Positions 1 to 13,050 of a stretch of DNA of 36,789 nucleotides are shown here, piece by piece. The notes under the pieces are model-generated. The model worked only from the letters and a program-made list of their open reading frames with translations. It was not told the origin of the DNA and did not search any database. The DNA is from Chromera velia (lineage: Eukaryota > Sar > Chromeraceae). The DNA lies in contig JAHBMJ010000710.1 in the NCBI GenBank assembly GCA_018398765.1, forward strand, positions 1 through 36,789, in the 5' to 3' direction. How positions within the stretch are numbered: the first letter of the stretch is position 1; each line of letters opens with the position of its first letter. The translations under genes and the position numbers were made by a program.

Positions 1-15
1 GAGAGATAGAGAGAA

Positions 16-50
<35 letters not shown>

Positions 51-51
51 A

Positions 52-89
<38 letters not shown>

Positions 90-310
90 ACACAGGGGAA
101 GAGAGAGAGAGACGTACACACACAGGAAAAGGGAGAGAGAGAGAGACGTACACGCACAGGAAAAGGGAGAGAGAGAGACGTACACACACAGGAAAAGGGA
201 GAGAGAGAGAGACGTACACACACAGGAAAAGGGGGAGAGAGAGACACACACACACACAGGAAAAGAGAGAGAGACACACACACACAGGAAAAGGGAGAGG
301 GAGAGACCAC
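1..310. repeat. GA/GT microsatellite and purine-rich minisatellite
   Basis: The first 90 bases are (GA)n and (GT)n. They run into about six imperfect copies of a roughly 30-bp unit built from gagagacgtacacacacagg plus aaaaggga, up to about 310. ORFs here are alternating R/E and T/H peptides produced by the repeat and are not taken as genes. From 310 to 1037 I see no supported feature. Confidence 0.9.
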
Positions 311-1037
311 CTGTTTCCTTCCGTCCCTCTCTCTTCTTCTTTGCACGCACACAACAAAGTAAGAAAGACAAACAACCAGGCAAGCAGACGGACAGAGTAT
401 GTATGTTCGTCTTTCCCATTCTCCTTGTTTCTTTGGTGCTTAAAGTTTGTTCACTTACACAACAGGAAAACCAACGAAGGAACGAAAGTGCCCTAAATTA
501 AGCCTAGTCGGCCAGACAGGCAGATTGACAAAAACCAGAGAGAGACCCACAAAGAAAGATAGAAATAAAGATGGACAGATGCGTAGAGAGAGGGAGAGGG
601 AGAGACCGAGGGGGGGGGGCGACCTGGAGTCGAATCATGGACTGACTGAATGACAGTGAATGACAACAAAGGTCGGCTCTTTCTCGGAGCAGGAGAAGAA
701 GGAAGAGTCGGTGCTGAAGAACCACCACACACCCGTGGGGACAGAGTCACCAAAACTCAGCAAAATAAGTAAGTGAGGTTCAATGCAGTAAAACGTTCTC
801 AAGAAAAGATTGACTGACGAATAAACAGACAGCGTGAGGTCAACTGCAGTCACTGCAAGGAAGGCGTTTCGTGTTCCTGCAGTCTCCTCTCCCTTAGCCA
901 AATTGCAATACTCGTCCGCAACAGTGGAAGGGAGGCTGAAAGCGAGATGAGTGATTGCTTGCCCACGTGGATGAACTATCTCGCCCCGCCGGGAAATTTG
1001 AAGGCCGCAACAAAGGGGACCCCCGTCCTGTGCATCC

Positions 1038-1317
1038 ATGAACTCTAAGGCTTCCGACACGGTGCCCACGGCATCTGGGTTGTCTTCCTGGAGCATGGTA
1101 ATCGAGTCGACTCTGAAGTTTAGCTTCTGTTTTTGTGCTTGGATCGACCTCGATCGAGGCAACACGTTACAACAAAAATTGGATGTCCGATCCTCGTGGC
1201 AGCGCAGACACAGCAGGAAGAGAATGGAGTTGCAGGAATACAACAGCTGTTGGAAAGTGTAAGAGAAGCTCTGAAACAGATCCAGACCACTGAGGAGGGC
1301 AGGGACAACCTTGCAGG
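1038..1317 (+). other. Possible upstream exons of the coiled-coil gene
   Basis: An ATG at 1038 opens 20 codons that end at a donor (gtaatc, 1098). A second block, 1214-1317, follows an acag acceptor, reads as a helical Q/E/L-rich segment (IQQLLESVREALKQIQTTEE) and ends at gtgcgt. The two join in phase 0. However, the second block ends in phase 2, which does not fit the next good exon (acceptor at 2321-2323, phase 0). An exon is therefore missing between them, or these exons belong elsewhere. From 1318 to 2320 there is only repeat and AT-rich intron-like sequence. Confidence 0.35.
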
Positions 1318-1562
1318 GTGCGTCTTTGGAAATCAACAGCTTGAAGACGACGTCCGTCTACGACACTGTGTGCAGTTTATCCTTTTTTTTCCTTTTTGGG
1401 TTTGCGTTCTGCTCACCTTTAAACTCTCTCCTAGCTCTCTAGCCACGCGATTCAAGACGCTCTTTGCCAACCTTCCTAAGCTTGCAACCGGCTCACCGAC
1501 GCCCTCCTTTCTATGCTTTCCTGTATATTGGACTTGTGCATACTTGTGCCCCTGTCCCTCTT

Positions 1563-1815
1563 CTTGTTCATGCACAACACTACAACACCCAAACCCCAGG
1601 GAAAAATGAAAAAAACTCATGACCCAAAACCTCGCTAGCAACACTACAACACCCAAACCCGGGATTTTCAGGGAAAAATGAAAAAAACTCATGACCCAAA
1701 AACTATAACCTCGCTGCATGGCAACACCCAAATTAACCCGGGATTTTCAGGAAAAAATGAAAAAAACTCATGACCCAAAACTATAACCTATAGCTGCTTG
1801 CCGGAATTTTCAGGG
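1563..1815. repeat. Three tandem copies of a 60-80 bp unit
   Basis: Three imperfect copies share caacacccaaa, a ccgggattttcaggg block and gaaaaaaactcatgacccaa. They start near 1575, 1638 and 1720. A fourth partial block (gccggaattttcaggg) follows near 1800. The array lies outside any exon I can support. Confidence 0.8.
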
Positions 1816-2359
1816 TTGCACTGTTGCGCGTTTTTGCAATTAGTGCAACATTATATACGTGCGCAACATCTCGCAACAGGGCATGCAGACTGATGTATAT
1901 ATTTGATTTCCATGTGTTTTTCGTATCGCTCGCGCGTGTATATATATATATATATACATGAAATAATTATAATTGATAATTCCTTGTATGTACGTACATA
2001 TACGTACACATATACAGACGTGTATATACAATGAACCGCGTATACGTATACACAGTCCTTGTACAGGACCCTGATAGCTGAGCCTCCGCGTGCTGTCACT
2101 TGTCTCGAATCAGACGTGATCGAATGGAGGGGGCAACGCTGTATCTGCATGCATGCATCAAGTCACATATAGCGAAACAGCAATCCTTGAACAGAAACCT
2201 CACGTCTCAGTGACTGCCTTGGACTCTCTTATTCTTTTGCCTCCGGTCTGTCTAGCTGGGTTTGTTGAGTCTAAAGAAGCCCCTTGGTTTATATATGGAG
2301 GTTGGAAGGGAAGTTTATTTCAGAAAAAAGACCAGAACCTAAACCACACCCTAATATTC

Positions 2360-4054
2360 ATGTCTTCAAGTGGGGAGCCTGCGGGAGGGGGCGGGGAGGA
2401 GGCCTCGTCTCCCGCTGCGACAGCCTCCGCGTCCCCCCCTGCCAGAGCCACCACCGCCCCCTCGCCAGCGACGCTAAAGAAGTCCACCACCAGCGTCCTC
2501 AGCCCCAACAGCAAGGTATGTGCGAATAGACAGATAGACAGAAACAACCCTGTCGGTCCGTGATAAATGATCGTTGTGGTACTTCGTCTGGTATTTGTTT
2601 CCCCCCTCTCCAGTGTACTTTGTCCGGGGAGGGGCGCGGGAAACCTGAGGGCCCTCCATCTCAACCTGCCCCTCTCTCTCCTCAGCCCACTTATGAGCAC
2701 TCAGGTATGAATATTTATATTTGTGCACCCCTTTCTGTCACACCAACTGAGCCGAGGTGCCATCCGTCTATGTATGTGTCTGTCTGCATGTCTGCAGGGC
2801 TCGATGCAGAAGAGCGTGACGCTGACTTTTGGAAACATCAGCCCTGCCAATTCCTCCCAGGTCTCGGAGCAGCTGGAGCAGTCTCTGCAGACACACAAGG
2901 GAAAGGAGAAGGAGGAGACCGACGGACCCCCAGACACACCAGGAGGAAGGGGGTCGGGCTCTGCAGGGGGCTCTAGGGTGTTTGCGGATGACAGCGGGCG
3001 GCAGCTCTCTCAGGTGAACTGGCCGTTCAGTGCATGCATTTTCTTTCATACAGAATTCTTGAAAGAAAAATGAAAGAAAGAAAAAGCGGGCGGCAGCTCT
3101 CTCAGGTGAACTGGCCGTTCAGGCGTTTGGGGGGAGAGGGCCTTTTTTTCCTGTTGATTAGTGCAACAGAATTGACCTACAGTCGCTCCAAAACTTCGTG
3201 AAACTGGAAAAGTCTTTTCTGCGGAACGGTTTGTTGCACTTTTACTATTTGCTGATTTCTGTTGCTCTTCCACTGTGTTGCACCTCAACAGGGGACAGCT
3301 GTCATCGGCAGAGTAGCCTTCGAGATTCATCCGTGTACCCTTCCCTTTGCAGCTTCTGGATTCGAAGTCCCTTGAATGAAAGAAACACCGGCCGCCTTTT
3401 CTTCCATCTTGCAGGTGAGCAGGCTAGCCAACTCTCTTCGGTTTTCTGAGTGTCTTGAGAGCGCTGGGTCGTCTCAGCCCTCACAGTCGCAGCCAGACGC
3501 GGCAGGTGGGGGGGGAGAGGGAACGAGTACTTCCGCGCAGCAGAACGGAGCGGCAGCGGCAGGAGTTGTCTCTCCATCTGCAGCGTCTCCTTATAGGTCT
3601 CCTGGGGGTGGGGGGGAGACGGCAGGGTCGCCCTATGGAGCAGAGACGGCTCCCACACCTGTCTTGGCAGCACTGGGGGGCGAGGCCGCACCAGGGTCTC
3701 CCTCCTCCGCCAGCGCCGCATCTCCAGCGGCGTCTCCTTTTTTCATGGGGCCCTCTCCCAAAGCCTCGGGGGCAGGTGCAGAGGAGGACGCGGCGTTGAG
3801 GAGTCTGGCTGCTGAGGAAGCAGGTGCAAGGGGCGGAGTGGGGAGTGCCTTGTCGTCGTGTTCTCCTCAGGCAGCAGAGTCGAGACGCGCAACGGCAGAG
3901 AGGTCCATGTCCACACAGTGCGCCTTGGACTTTCGGTGGGTGGGTTGAGTTGAGTGACTTTGTGAGAGTCTGGGGGGATAAGGAGAGGCCTTTGGGGATT
4001 GGAAAAAGAAAAAGAAAGGGATAAATACGGGTGCGTGGAGTGGATCGAGTGGGC

Positions 4055-4089
<35 letters not shown>

Positions 4090-7000
4090 AACGAGATGTT
4101 GTGGGGCTGGGTGTTTGTTTTTGTTCGTCTGACTTTTTCAAGCTGACGTCCTCCTCACATTTTGTGTCGGTAGAATGACGAGAGACTGCATGGCTTTTTT
4201 TGTCAATGAGCTGCCCTCAGGCTGCACGCATGACGTCTATGTTTGAGTGTCTGTGCATGCAGATATACGGCAGGAGGGTCAATAAATCCGGCACTCGGAC
4301 ACGAGGTCTGTCTTGCTTTTGGGTGGTTTTCTCTAGGTCTGGTGCTTCATTCTGGGTCTGCGTGTTTCCTCTTTTGCTGTCAGCTTTCTCTGTGATGTTG
4401 TCTTTCGTTTTCATTCCATGAGATCAATTCATGCTTGACTCTTTCTTACCCTTTGATTCAGGTGCTTCGGTTGACTGCCGGCGCCCCTGCGCGAGAGGGC
4501 ACGTCTGGCTCTGGTGGTGTGCGGAGAGAGAGCGTTCAGAGCACAGAGAACGGAGGGGGGTCCACTGCAGGAGGAGGAGGAAGGATGAACCATGAGAGGG
4601 CATCAGCGTATTGCAAGAAGAGCCCGTTGAATGCCTCGCAGTCCTCATCTATTCTGCATAGGAGACCGAGCATAGGAAGTAGCCGGGGGGGTATGGGAGT
4701 AGGCAGCAGGCAGGGAAGTTTAGAGGGAGGGGGTGAAGGCGGAGGATCTCGGAAGAGAATTCTCCACGGTGGAGCCTCCACACCGAATCTAAGAAAAACC
4801 TCAGGAGGAGAGAGGGGCAATCTGCCCTCTACATCTGGAGGCAGACGCACTCTGGGAGGGGGGAGCAGGTCGGGTGTCGGGATGGGGGGATTGGGGCCTC
4901 TGTCTCAGGCGGAGCCGGGGAGGAGAGGGAGGAGCAGACAGAGGCCGGAGAGACCGGCAACGCCCAGACATCATGTGAGTCGATCAGGCAGTGCGTGGAA
5001 GTGTGCTTGGGGGGATGTCTCTGAATTTGTCCATGTATTTGTGGGTGCCTGGACGCATGAAAGCCTGAGTGCTGCTAGACAGCCCCAATCTTTCTCAGTA
5101 TGCTTGTTGTTCATCTGTGTGTGTATGTGCAGATCATGGCAAGCAGCGAGGTCCCTGCCCTGGACGAGCGCCTGCAGACAGAGACCGTCAGGGGAGAGCT
5201 CCAGAAAGACTACATGCAGTCACTGCCCCCCCCTCCAGTTGGCCCCTTTCCTTTCAGAAACGCACCACAAAACAGACCTAGACCTGCACCGCTAGCACAC
5301 AGCAGCCAGCCTAGAGACCCCCCTCGCCTTTCCTCTCTTCATGCAGGAGGAGGAGGAGGGGGGGGACAGTCTCCGCTCGGAGAGGCTGCCGCCGTTGCTG
5401 CTGCGTACATGCCTAGCGGTGCCAGTGGAGCTGCGGACACAGACAGAGAGAAGGCGCCCCCTTCTGCAGAGAGGTCCCCAACGTCTCGCGATACAGAGAG
5501 AGAGACTCACAGGGCGTCCGAGCTAGCCCCCCTCCAGATGGCTGCAGAGGGGGACAGAGGCACAGAGCGAGACGGCCACACAAAAGCCACAGGGGGCACT
5601 GGAGGGAGAGGGGCCCCCTCGGCCGCCTCCTCCCCTTTGCCCCTTCCTGTACAGCTCCGGTCGCTTCTCACGGGAGGCTCTAGATTCCAGTCAGTCAGTC
5701 AGTCCATGAGGCTTGCTTTAAGTCAGGCTGGTTCAGCGGGGTGAGAAGGAAAGGAAATGAATTCGCGCGAAAGCAAAAGCCCCCATTTGGCTGTTCTTTT
5801 CCCCTGTGATTCTCTTGTGCCGTTTTCACTTCACTTCAGCGGGGCATTTGCTTTCTGGATTTCGTTTACGCATGCGAGTTGTTGTCGAAGTCTTTCGTTT
5901 CTTTCAATTCTTCTGCATGCAGGTGCGCGATTTGCGAAGAAGTCTTCCACGTCGCTCTGGCCAAGTCAGTGGGTGTGCAAAGGAGGAATTCAGAGAATAC
6001 AAAAGGGAGTGAAGCATTTATTTTCATACAGAAATTCAAATCAATAAAACTTCTGTATGAAAATAAATGCTGGCCAAGTCAGTGGGTGTGCAAAGGAGGA
6101 ATTCAGAGAATACAAAAGGGAGTGAAGCATTTATTTTCATACAGAAATTCAAATCAATAAAACTTCTGTATGAAAATAAATGCTGGCCAAGTCAGTGGGT
6201 GTGCAAAGGAGGAATTCAGAGAATACAAAAGGGAGTGAAGCATTTATTTTCATACAGAAATTCAAATCAATAAAACTTCTGTATGAAAATAAATGCTGGC
6301 CAAGTCAGTGGGTGTGCAAAGGAGGGATTCAGAGAATACAAAAGGGAGTGAAGCATTTATTTTCATACAGAAATTCAAATCAATAAAACTTCTGTATGAA
6401 AATAAATGCTGGCCAAGTCAGTGGGTGTGCAAAGGAGGGATTCAGAGAATACAAAAGGGAGTGAAGCATTTATTTTCATACAGAAATTCAAATCAATAAA
6501 ACTTCTGTATGAAAATAAATGCTGGCCAAGTCAGTGGGTGTGCAAAGGAGGGATTCAGAAAATAGAAAAGAGAGTGAAGACTCATGTCAATCAGAGAGAC
6601 ATCCCTGAGAAGGCAAGGGGAGGGACGAGAGGAAGGAATGCAATTGAAGAAAGAGAGAACAAAGTCTGTCGATTATCAATGAATGGCCCGACCTCCCTGC
6701 ATGTGAGAAAAGAAGGGGAGGAGGCGGATCGAAATTAACGGCAGAGAGAGAGAGAGAGAGAGAGTAGGCCAATCTGCAGAAATCCTTGGAAGAAAAAAAG
6801 GGCCGGCCGCTTAATCGGCACCTTCCCCGAGGTTTCCAAAAGGTCGTGAAGACTCCTATCCAAAGAATGTCATCACAAGAAGACACGAAGAGCCACAGGC
6901 AGCAGAGAGACGAAAGAAAAGATTCTTGTTTTTTCTACCTCCATGCAGGTTTGTTGCAAGCGGCCGTGCGGACTTTGCGGAGGTCCACAAGTACCTTGAC

Positions 7001-10000
7001 GATTCCCCCTGGGCCACCGACTTTGCGCAGAGGCAGTTGCCCTCTCAGGCTCTTAGCCATCAAGGCGGCAGGCACGGGCCCGGAAGGCAAAATTCTGCAC
7101 AGTCGCTGTGCTACGGGACCGCCCGGATTCCCCTGGAAAAGCTCTGTGCGGGAATACTGTGCCCCTTTCACATGCTGCACCGACGAAGGTATGTATTCTG
7201 TTGGATACCCACAGGCAGAAAAAAAGTACATTTGTGGACATTTCGCATGACAGGGTCACCATGCAGCGAGAGAGATGCAACACAAAAATACAGGAGGAGG
7301 CCAGATGACCAACAGAAGGATCTAAAGCACCTCTAGCTACATAAAACTTTTCTTATTTGCTCCCGTCCGTGTGCTTCCACCATTTCAATCAAGCAAACAA
7401 CACAAACCTACGTGGGAGGACCGTCAATGCGAACCTCCTGTCGTCATCGCCACGGGAGAAGATTGCTTTGACTTTCATTCTTACAATTTCACACCGATTC
7501 ACACCCGTCTCTTCTTGCGTCCCTCTGTGCACACAGGTACACGTTGCTCGTCCAAGTGAAGCTCGCCCAAGTTGGGAGGATAGCTCGGAACGACTCTGTC
7601 TTCTCGGAGCTGTCACTGCTCGAACAGACGTCAGTCAGTTTGCTGGCTTGCTTTCTTCTTTCTCTTCAATCTCTTTCCCTCTCTTCACTTTTCTGTAGGC
7701 TGGTGAACAACGCACGACTGAAAGAAGGGGTGAGCAGTGTGTTCAAATGAACGAAATGAGCGCCCGCCTGATCCAGAAGGATCAGGATCATATGTTTTTT
7801 CGTTTCTCCAATCTTTCTCACACGTGAGTGAATGCAGTCTCCGGGCCGAGCTGCCGAGCTACGAGAGCCGCATGCAGACCGAGCTAAGACGACGGCATGA
7901 CGGGATTCTGTCTGCAGTGCGGGAAGCACTTGTTGAGGAGGCGCAGTCAGTCTTCGATTGATGGTGTTGTATGTCCCCTCCTCATTCTTCGTTTATTTGT
8001 GTTTGTGTGTCTGTCTGTCTGTTTGTTTATGGGGGAGTCCTCCGCTGTCACCTTTGTTTGGTTTTTTGTCGCTGAGCTATGAATGTCCAAACAAAAATCT
8101 TTTTTTACCATGGGAGAAATGCTTCTTCAATTCGTCCGATGGATAGATCTTTGTTCTTCACCATCTCTGCGTGCGTGCGTCACTGCAGGCACCTGGTGAG
8201 GCACTGGGAAGGGAGGGCCGCGTCCCTTGACGGAGAGATTGACGACACCATCAGGCAACTGCAGAGGAGACAGAGCGAGGAATTGGTACAGGTCAGCCTG
8301 GGAGGGAGAGCATTGGGAAGGGGGGAATCACTTGAGTCGCTGTCTTTTCTTCTCGACGGTTTCATTCTATCCTGTGTCCATGTGTGTGTGCACGCAGCTT
8401 TTGTCAGAAAGAAATAGGGTTTTCCTTTTCCATCCAAGTTTTGCGTCTGGGACAGAAATCGGGATAGGGCAGCGACGTTTGATTCAGCAAGAAATAGACA
8501 ATCTGTCGCAAGCATTCACACCTCTCACATGCATTCCCTCGAAGGATCCCTCCTTCTTTTCCTTCCTATCATGCTTCTCTTTGAATGCAACCACGGAAGG
8601 AAGGAAGGAAGGAAGGAAGGAAGGAGGGAAGGAAGGAAGGAAGGAAGGAAGGAAGGAAGGGAGGAAGGAAGGAAGGAAGGAAGGAAGGAAGGACGAGTGT
8701 GATCCCCCATGCCATCCATGCTGTGTTGTCCTTTCTCTCCTCCACCCATTCCCCTCCCAATCACTGTGTTAGGGAAAGTAAACCAGGCGGACCGTGTAGA
8801 GGACCAAACAAAAATTGTCGACTCATTGAAGCAACCTACCTCAGACTATTTGATCGAATCTGCTTTGTTCTGTTCTCAGGAGGCCGAGAGTCTAGAGGAC
8901 CTCAAACAGGCCCACCTGGCACAGCCCAAGTTCTCTTCCGAGCTAATCGCGATGATCGCCTCCGAGCCACGGATGTACGACACCAGACGATTCAGCGATG
9001 TCGTCAAGGTCAGCCACGGGCCCTGCAGGAAACAGTCCTCTCAAATGCACCAGCTAGGGAGGGCAAAAGGAACACATCCTGCCTACATCCACAAATCAAT
9101 CGCTGAGCCATTTGACTGACTGCCTACTTGCCTGACAGAATGGATATGTATTTGGCTGTCTGTCTGCAGGTGAACGAGATAGGGCGGGAGATCGAGAAGG
9201 AGCAGCGGTGTGCATATCAGACGAAGTTGGAGGCCGCGATGACGAACAAACTTCAGTGGTCAGTCAGGCCGCCCGTCCATCCATCCATCCATCCATGTAG
9301 ATCGCGGAACAATTTTGGTCCTGCATTCCAATCGTTTACATATCTGTGCTCGTCATCTGGCTGTCACGCTTTCTCCTGAATTATCATGGTCAAATTCATT
9401 GGTTTTGAATGATAGGCGCGCTTCTGAAACAGCGATACATCTTTGAAGAAAAACTCGAAAAAGGGATGAAAACACTTTGTGCTTACTACATGCAGTGAAA
9501 TGATGAAGGTCAAATAACCAGATTGAGCAATCAACCGACCTGCCCGTGAATCTGTACTCACTCACTCCCTCCATCGATGCCTTTTCCTTTCTCCCATCCG
9601 TTTTTTCCTTGCTGCTTTCTTTCAGGTTTGTCTCGAAGCAGAACAAGAAACTCTCGGGTCTCGTGGACAAATTGGTGCGTGCGTCAGTCAGTCAGTTGAA
9701 GAGTAGTCTCTCTCGGGCGTTCATTTGCTTTGGGGCACCTCTCTTTGTCCGCTCGCGAGCTGCTCGTCCTTCCATTTTAGTGTCATAGAGAGGTTTATTT
9801 TTTCTCATCTCTTGCGTTCTTCTCTTCTGTGCCTCTCTCCCGTTTTCTCTGTCTCTCTCTCTATCTCTATCCCTGTCCATACTTTTCTCCCTATATGCGT
9901 GTGTAAGTGCGAGTAAGTGAACAAGTGAGTACGTGTGCATGTGTGAATGTGCAGGTCCGACACCGCAAAGAGCTGCTCGGACAGGTCGAGAGGGACAGGG

Positions 10001-12850
10001 AGCTGCTGATAGGGAGGGTCCGCACTGCAATGCTCCGACTCGACAGGGAGATGGCAGAGGAGAGAAGAGTCCTCTCCAGGGGATTCTCTGAGGTGAGTCG
10101 AGTCAGCCTGAGTCAGGGGGTCTGCATGGACAGCCGTGGAGGGAGGGAGGAGGGCAGCTAGGAAGGAGAGAAACTTAAGGGTCTTTGACTGTACATGCAT
10201 GTCTCTTCCTTCTGATAGAAGCTTTTTTGATACGTAATTGATTTCCTGGGTGTTTGTTTTCATCTTCAGAGTCTTCGGCTTCAGTTCTTCCCCCTCGGCC
10301 ATTTGTCCTTTGAGGCACAGCCTTTGTCTGCATGTATCTTTTTTTGCTTCAGTCGATACGCAGGCGGCTCTTTTGTGTGTCAATCTTATGCAACGCGTAA
10401 GTGTTTTTTGTTGATGTCCTTTCTGCAGCACGCTCACAAGCTCCCTGTCTTGCTGGAACGAGTTCCGAAGAGACTAACGAAGGAGAAAGGAGTGCCCCTC
10501 CGAGAAAGGGGGGTGACGATGGGCACATTTCTCCGGAGTGCTCCCTCCTCCTTTAGGTCGGTTGGTTAGGATGTGGGGTGAACGGGGGGCAGACCAGACC
10601 TCCTGCTGCGTTGGCGTCTCTCTCACACACAGACATACACACATCACCAGCTAGAAAGATGAGAGCTGAAAATCGGGCAAGCAATGAGAACGGTTGCGTG
10701 TGTGAGAGCGCAACACAAACAGTGAAAAATTTGAGTGCATGAATGAATGAATGGATGAATGAATGAATGACTGAATGAATGAATGAATGAGTGTAGACGG
10801 GGAGAAGGGGATGCCGGATGATGTGCGGTTCCTGATGTATGCAGATTCGGTCCTTTCGACTTGTCGGGAGCAGATCCAGATTTGGAGGAGGAGAGGGGGA
10901 TCTGCGCCTGTCTCGGCCATCTGATTGCGGCAATCTTCGGACAGGGGGAGAAGGGGATCAGGACCCGACTGGCAGGGGCGTGTGGGGAGTGCCTCGCGTG
11001 CTTCACTCTGAACAGAATTGTGATGGGGGTCCGTCCGTTCTTTTCTTTTTTCGATATGTTTGTTTGCATTTCCAATCTTCACTTTTGAGAGAGCGTATGT
11101 GCATTGTTGCATTGCACGTTCCGCGGTTAGGGGTGGACGTGTACGCGGCTGCCTCGACAAGAAAGCTGCTTGAAGAGCGAAGCCAGGTTTTTCATTCTGC
11201 GTGAAAGAGGTTAAGCGCTCGTTGCCCCTTGTGTCTGTTGTCTCCTCGGTGTCGATTCCCTAGCTTCCTCTGCATCTTTGTGGAGTGCATGAATCTTCCT
11301 GGATGAAGTTGCATGTCTATTAAGTCCGTTTTGTTTTTCATCACGCCATTCAGGGGGACACGTAAACGAAAAGAAAAACCACTCGTTTCCTTTCCCCTGC
11401 TCCAACTCCTTGCAGGAACCGATCGCACAGGCCCTCCCACCTCCCAGCAATTCTATGCAACACCACCCAGACCTCAACTCAGCTTTGGCGCAGGTCCGCG
11501 CAGATTCTTTCAAAAATTCTTGGATCATGAGAGAATTTCAGATTTTCAGTGCGCCGGTGTAGAGGCAAAACACTTGGAAAGATGAGTGTGTGTCGGTACC
11601 AGTCTGGCCAGTCTTCTAGAACGCTTGCGCATTCAGGCCTGATCCTCACGAAGGACACTGACACCCTTTCTCCACATCCTCATTCTACTTGAAACCCTGT
11701 CTCTCCTGCCCCACTCTTTCTCTCCTCTCTGACTGACCTTTCACATGTGCCTTGACTTCCTTGCAGGGGGGTGCGAGTCGAGGCCGGAGTCAGGCAGGAC
11801 GGCTATCGAGGGCAGCCACCTCCTGTGGAAGTCTGAGGGCTGGAGGGGGGGGAGGGGGGTCTCTGCATGGAGGGACCAGCAGTGCCTGGGGGAGGCCCCA
11901 GCCGTCTGTTGCTCTGAGCCTCTCTCACCTGTCTCAGGGCAGCCACACTCAGACAGGGGAACTCCTGGCGGCACACAGCGGCAAGGGACACAGGGAACTG
12001 ATGCTCAGGTGGGTCCTTCCTGGGGTCTTTTGTTTTTGTGCATTCCCTCACGTCACTGTTCGCATACTTCCAGATGCAGTGATGAAGCAAAACAACATGA
12101 AAAAGATAAAAGGAAGAAAGATGGAAAGATAGAAGCGAAAGTCCTTCCTTCCACAATGAATTGGCCCCCCGTCTCCTCTTTCCCTAGCTTTGTCCTTTCT
12201 ATTCTTTCTTGCTAGATCCTGGATGTCAGAATGTACTTTGTTTGACTCTTTCTCATTCGATTTCGTTTCAGGTCCGGCGAGACGGCATTTGGAAGGTGGG
12301 GCAAATGCCTCGGGGGGATCCTCCGGTCTGGCGTTCATCAATTCGGACAACGCGGGGGGGAGGAATGGGGGGGGAGGGGAGGGGGATATTCCGCCATCAA
12401 CCCTATGGAGCTGTGACTGGTCGGTTGGCCGTTGATTGAAACTTCAAATTCTTGTCGCCCTCTATCCCCCTTTTCCTCTCTGGTATTCTTCTGATTGTAT
12501 TGCTTTGGCTGGTGCATATCGTGTTTCTTTGCATACATAGGAAAGAGTTGATCGAGGAGTGACTGTCAGGTGGTGAGCTGAAGTGAATATCAGAAGAATG
12601 CAGGTGACAGACGAGGCACCCATGCATTCTTTCTCTTTCCGTTTTTGTCTTTTTCTCTTGTTTCGTCTTCATCTCCTCCTTTTCGATTTCCTCCTCCGTT
12701 AATTCAGGTGCCGCCGAGACACGACCCCCCAGACCGCCTGCATCGTCCCTCTAGACAACGACGTGCCTCATCAAGTGCTGAGGGCATTCGATAGATTCTC
12801 TCTTGATACTGTCAGTCTGTCTTTCTTTCTGTCTATCTGTCTTTCTTTCT

Positions 12851-12884
<34 letters not shown>

Positions 12885-12969
12885 CTGTCTGGGTGTCTGT
12901 CTGTCTGTCTGTCTTTCTTTCTGTCTATCTGTCTGTCTGGGTGTCTGTCTGTCTGTCTGTCTGTCAGGG

Positions 12970-13002
<33 letters not shown>

Positions 13003-13013
13003 GTCTGTCTGGG

Positions 13014-13050
<37 letters not shown>

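Noticed and set aside
635-1336. 233-codon minus-strand ORF
   Set aside because: No recognisable motif and hydrophobic stretches without order. It overlaps a plus-strand helical segment with good splice signals, and no supporting exons lie nearby on the minus strand.
2614-2704. Possible extra exon with a ctccag acceptor and gtatga donor
   Set aside because: It would leave phase 1 before an exon that must start in phase 0. The intron 2516-2797 without it keeps the frame.
5879-6738. 113-bp regular array resembling a CRISPR
   Set aside because: Units are repeated in full with no unique spacers, the repeat is far too long, and the first unit is part of an exon and its donor. It is a tandem duplication.
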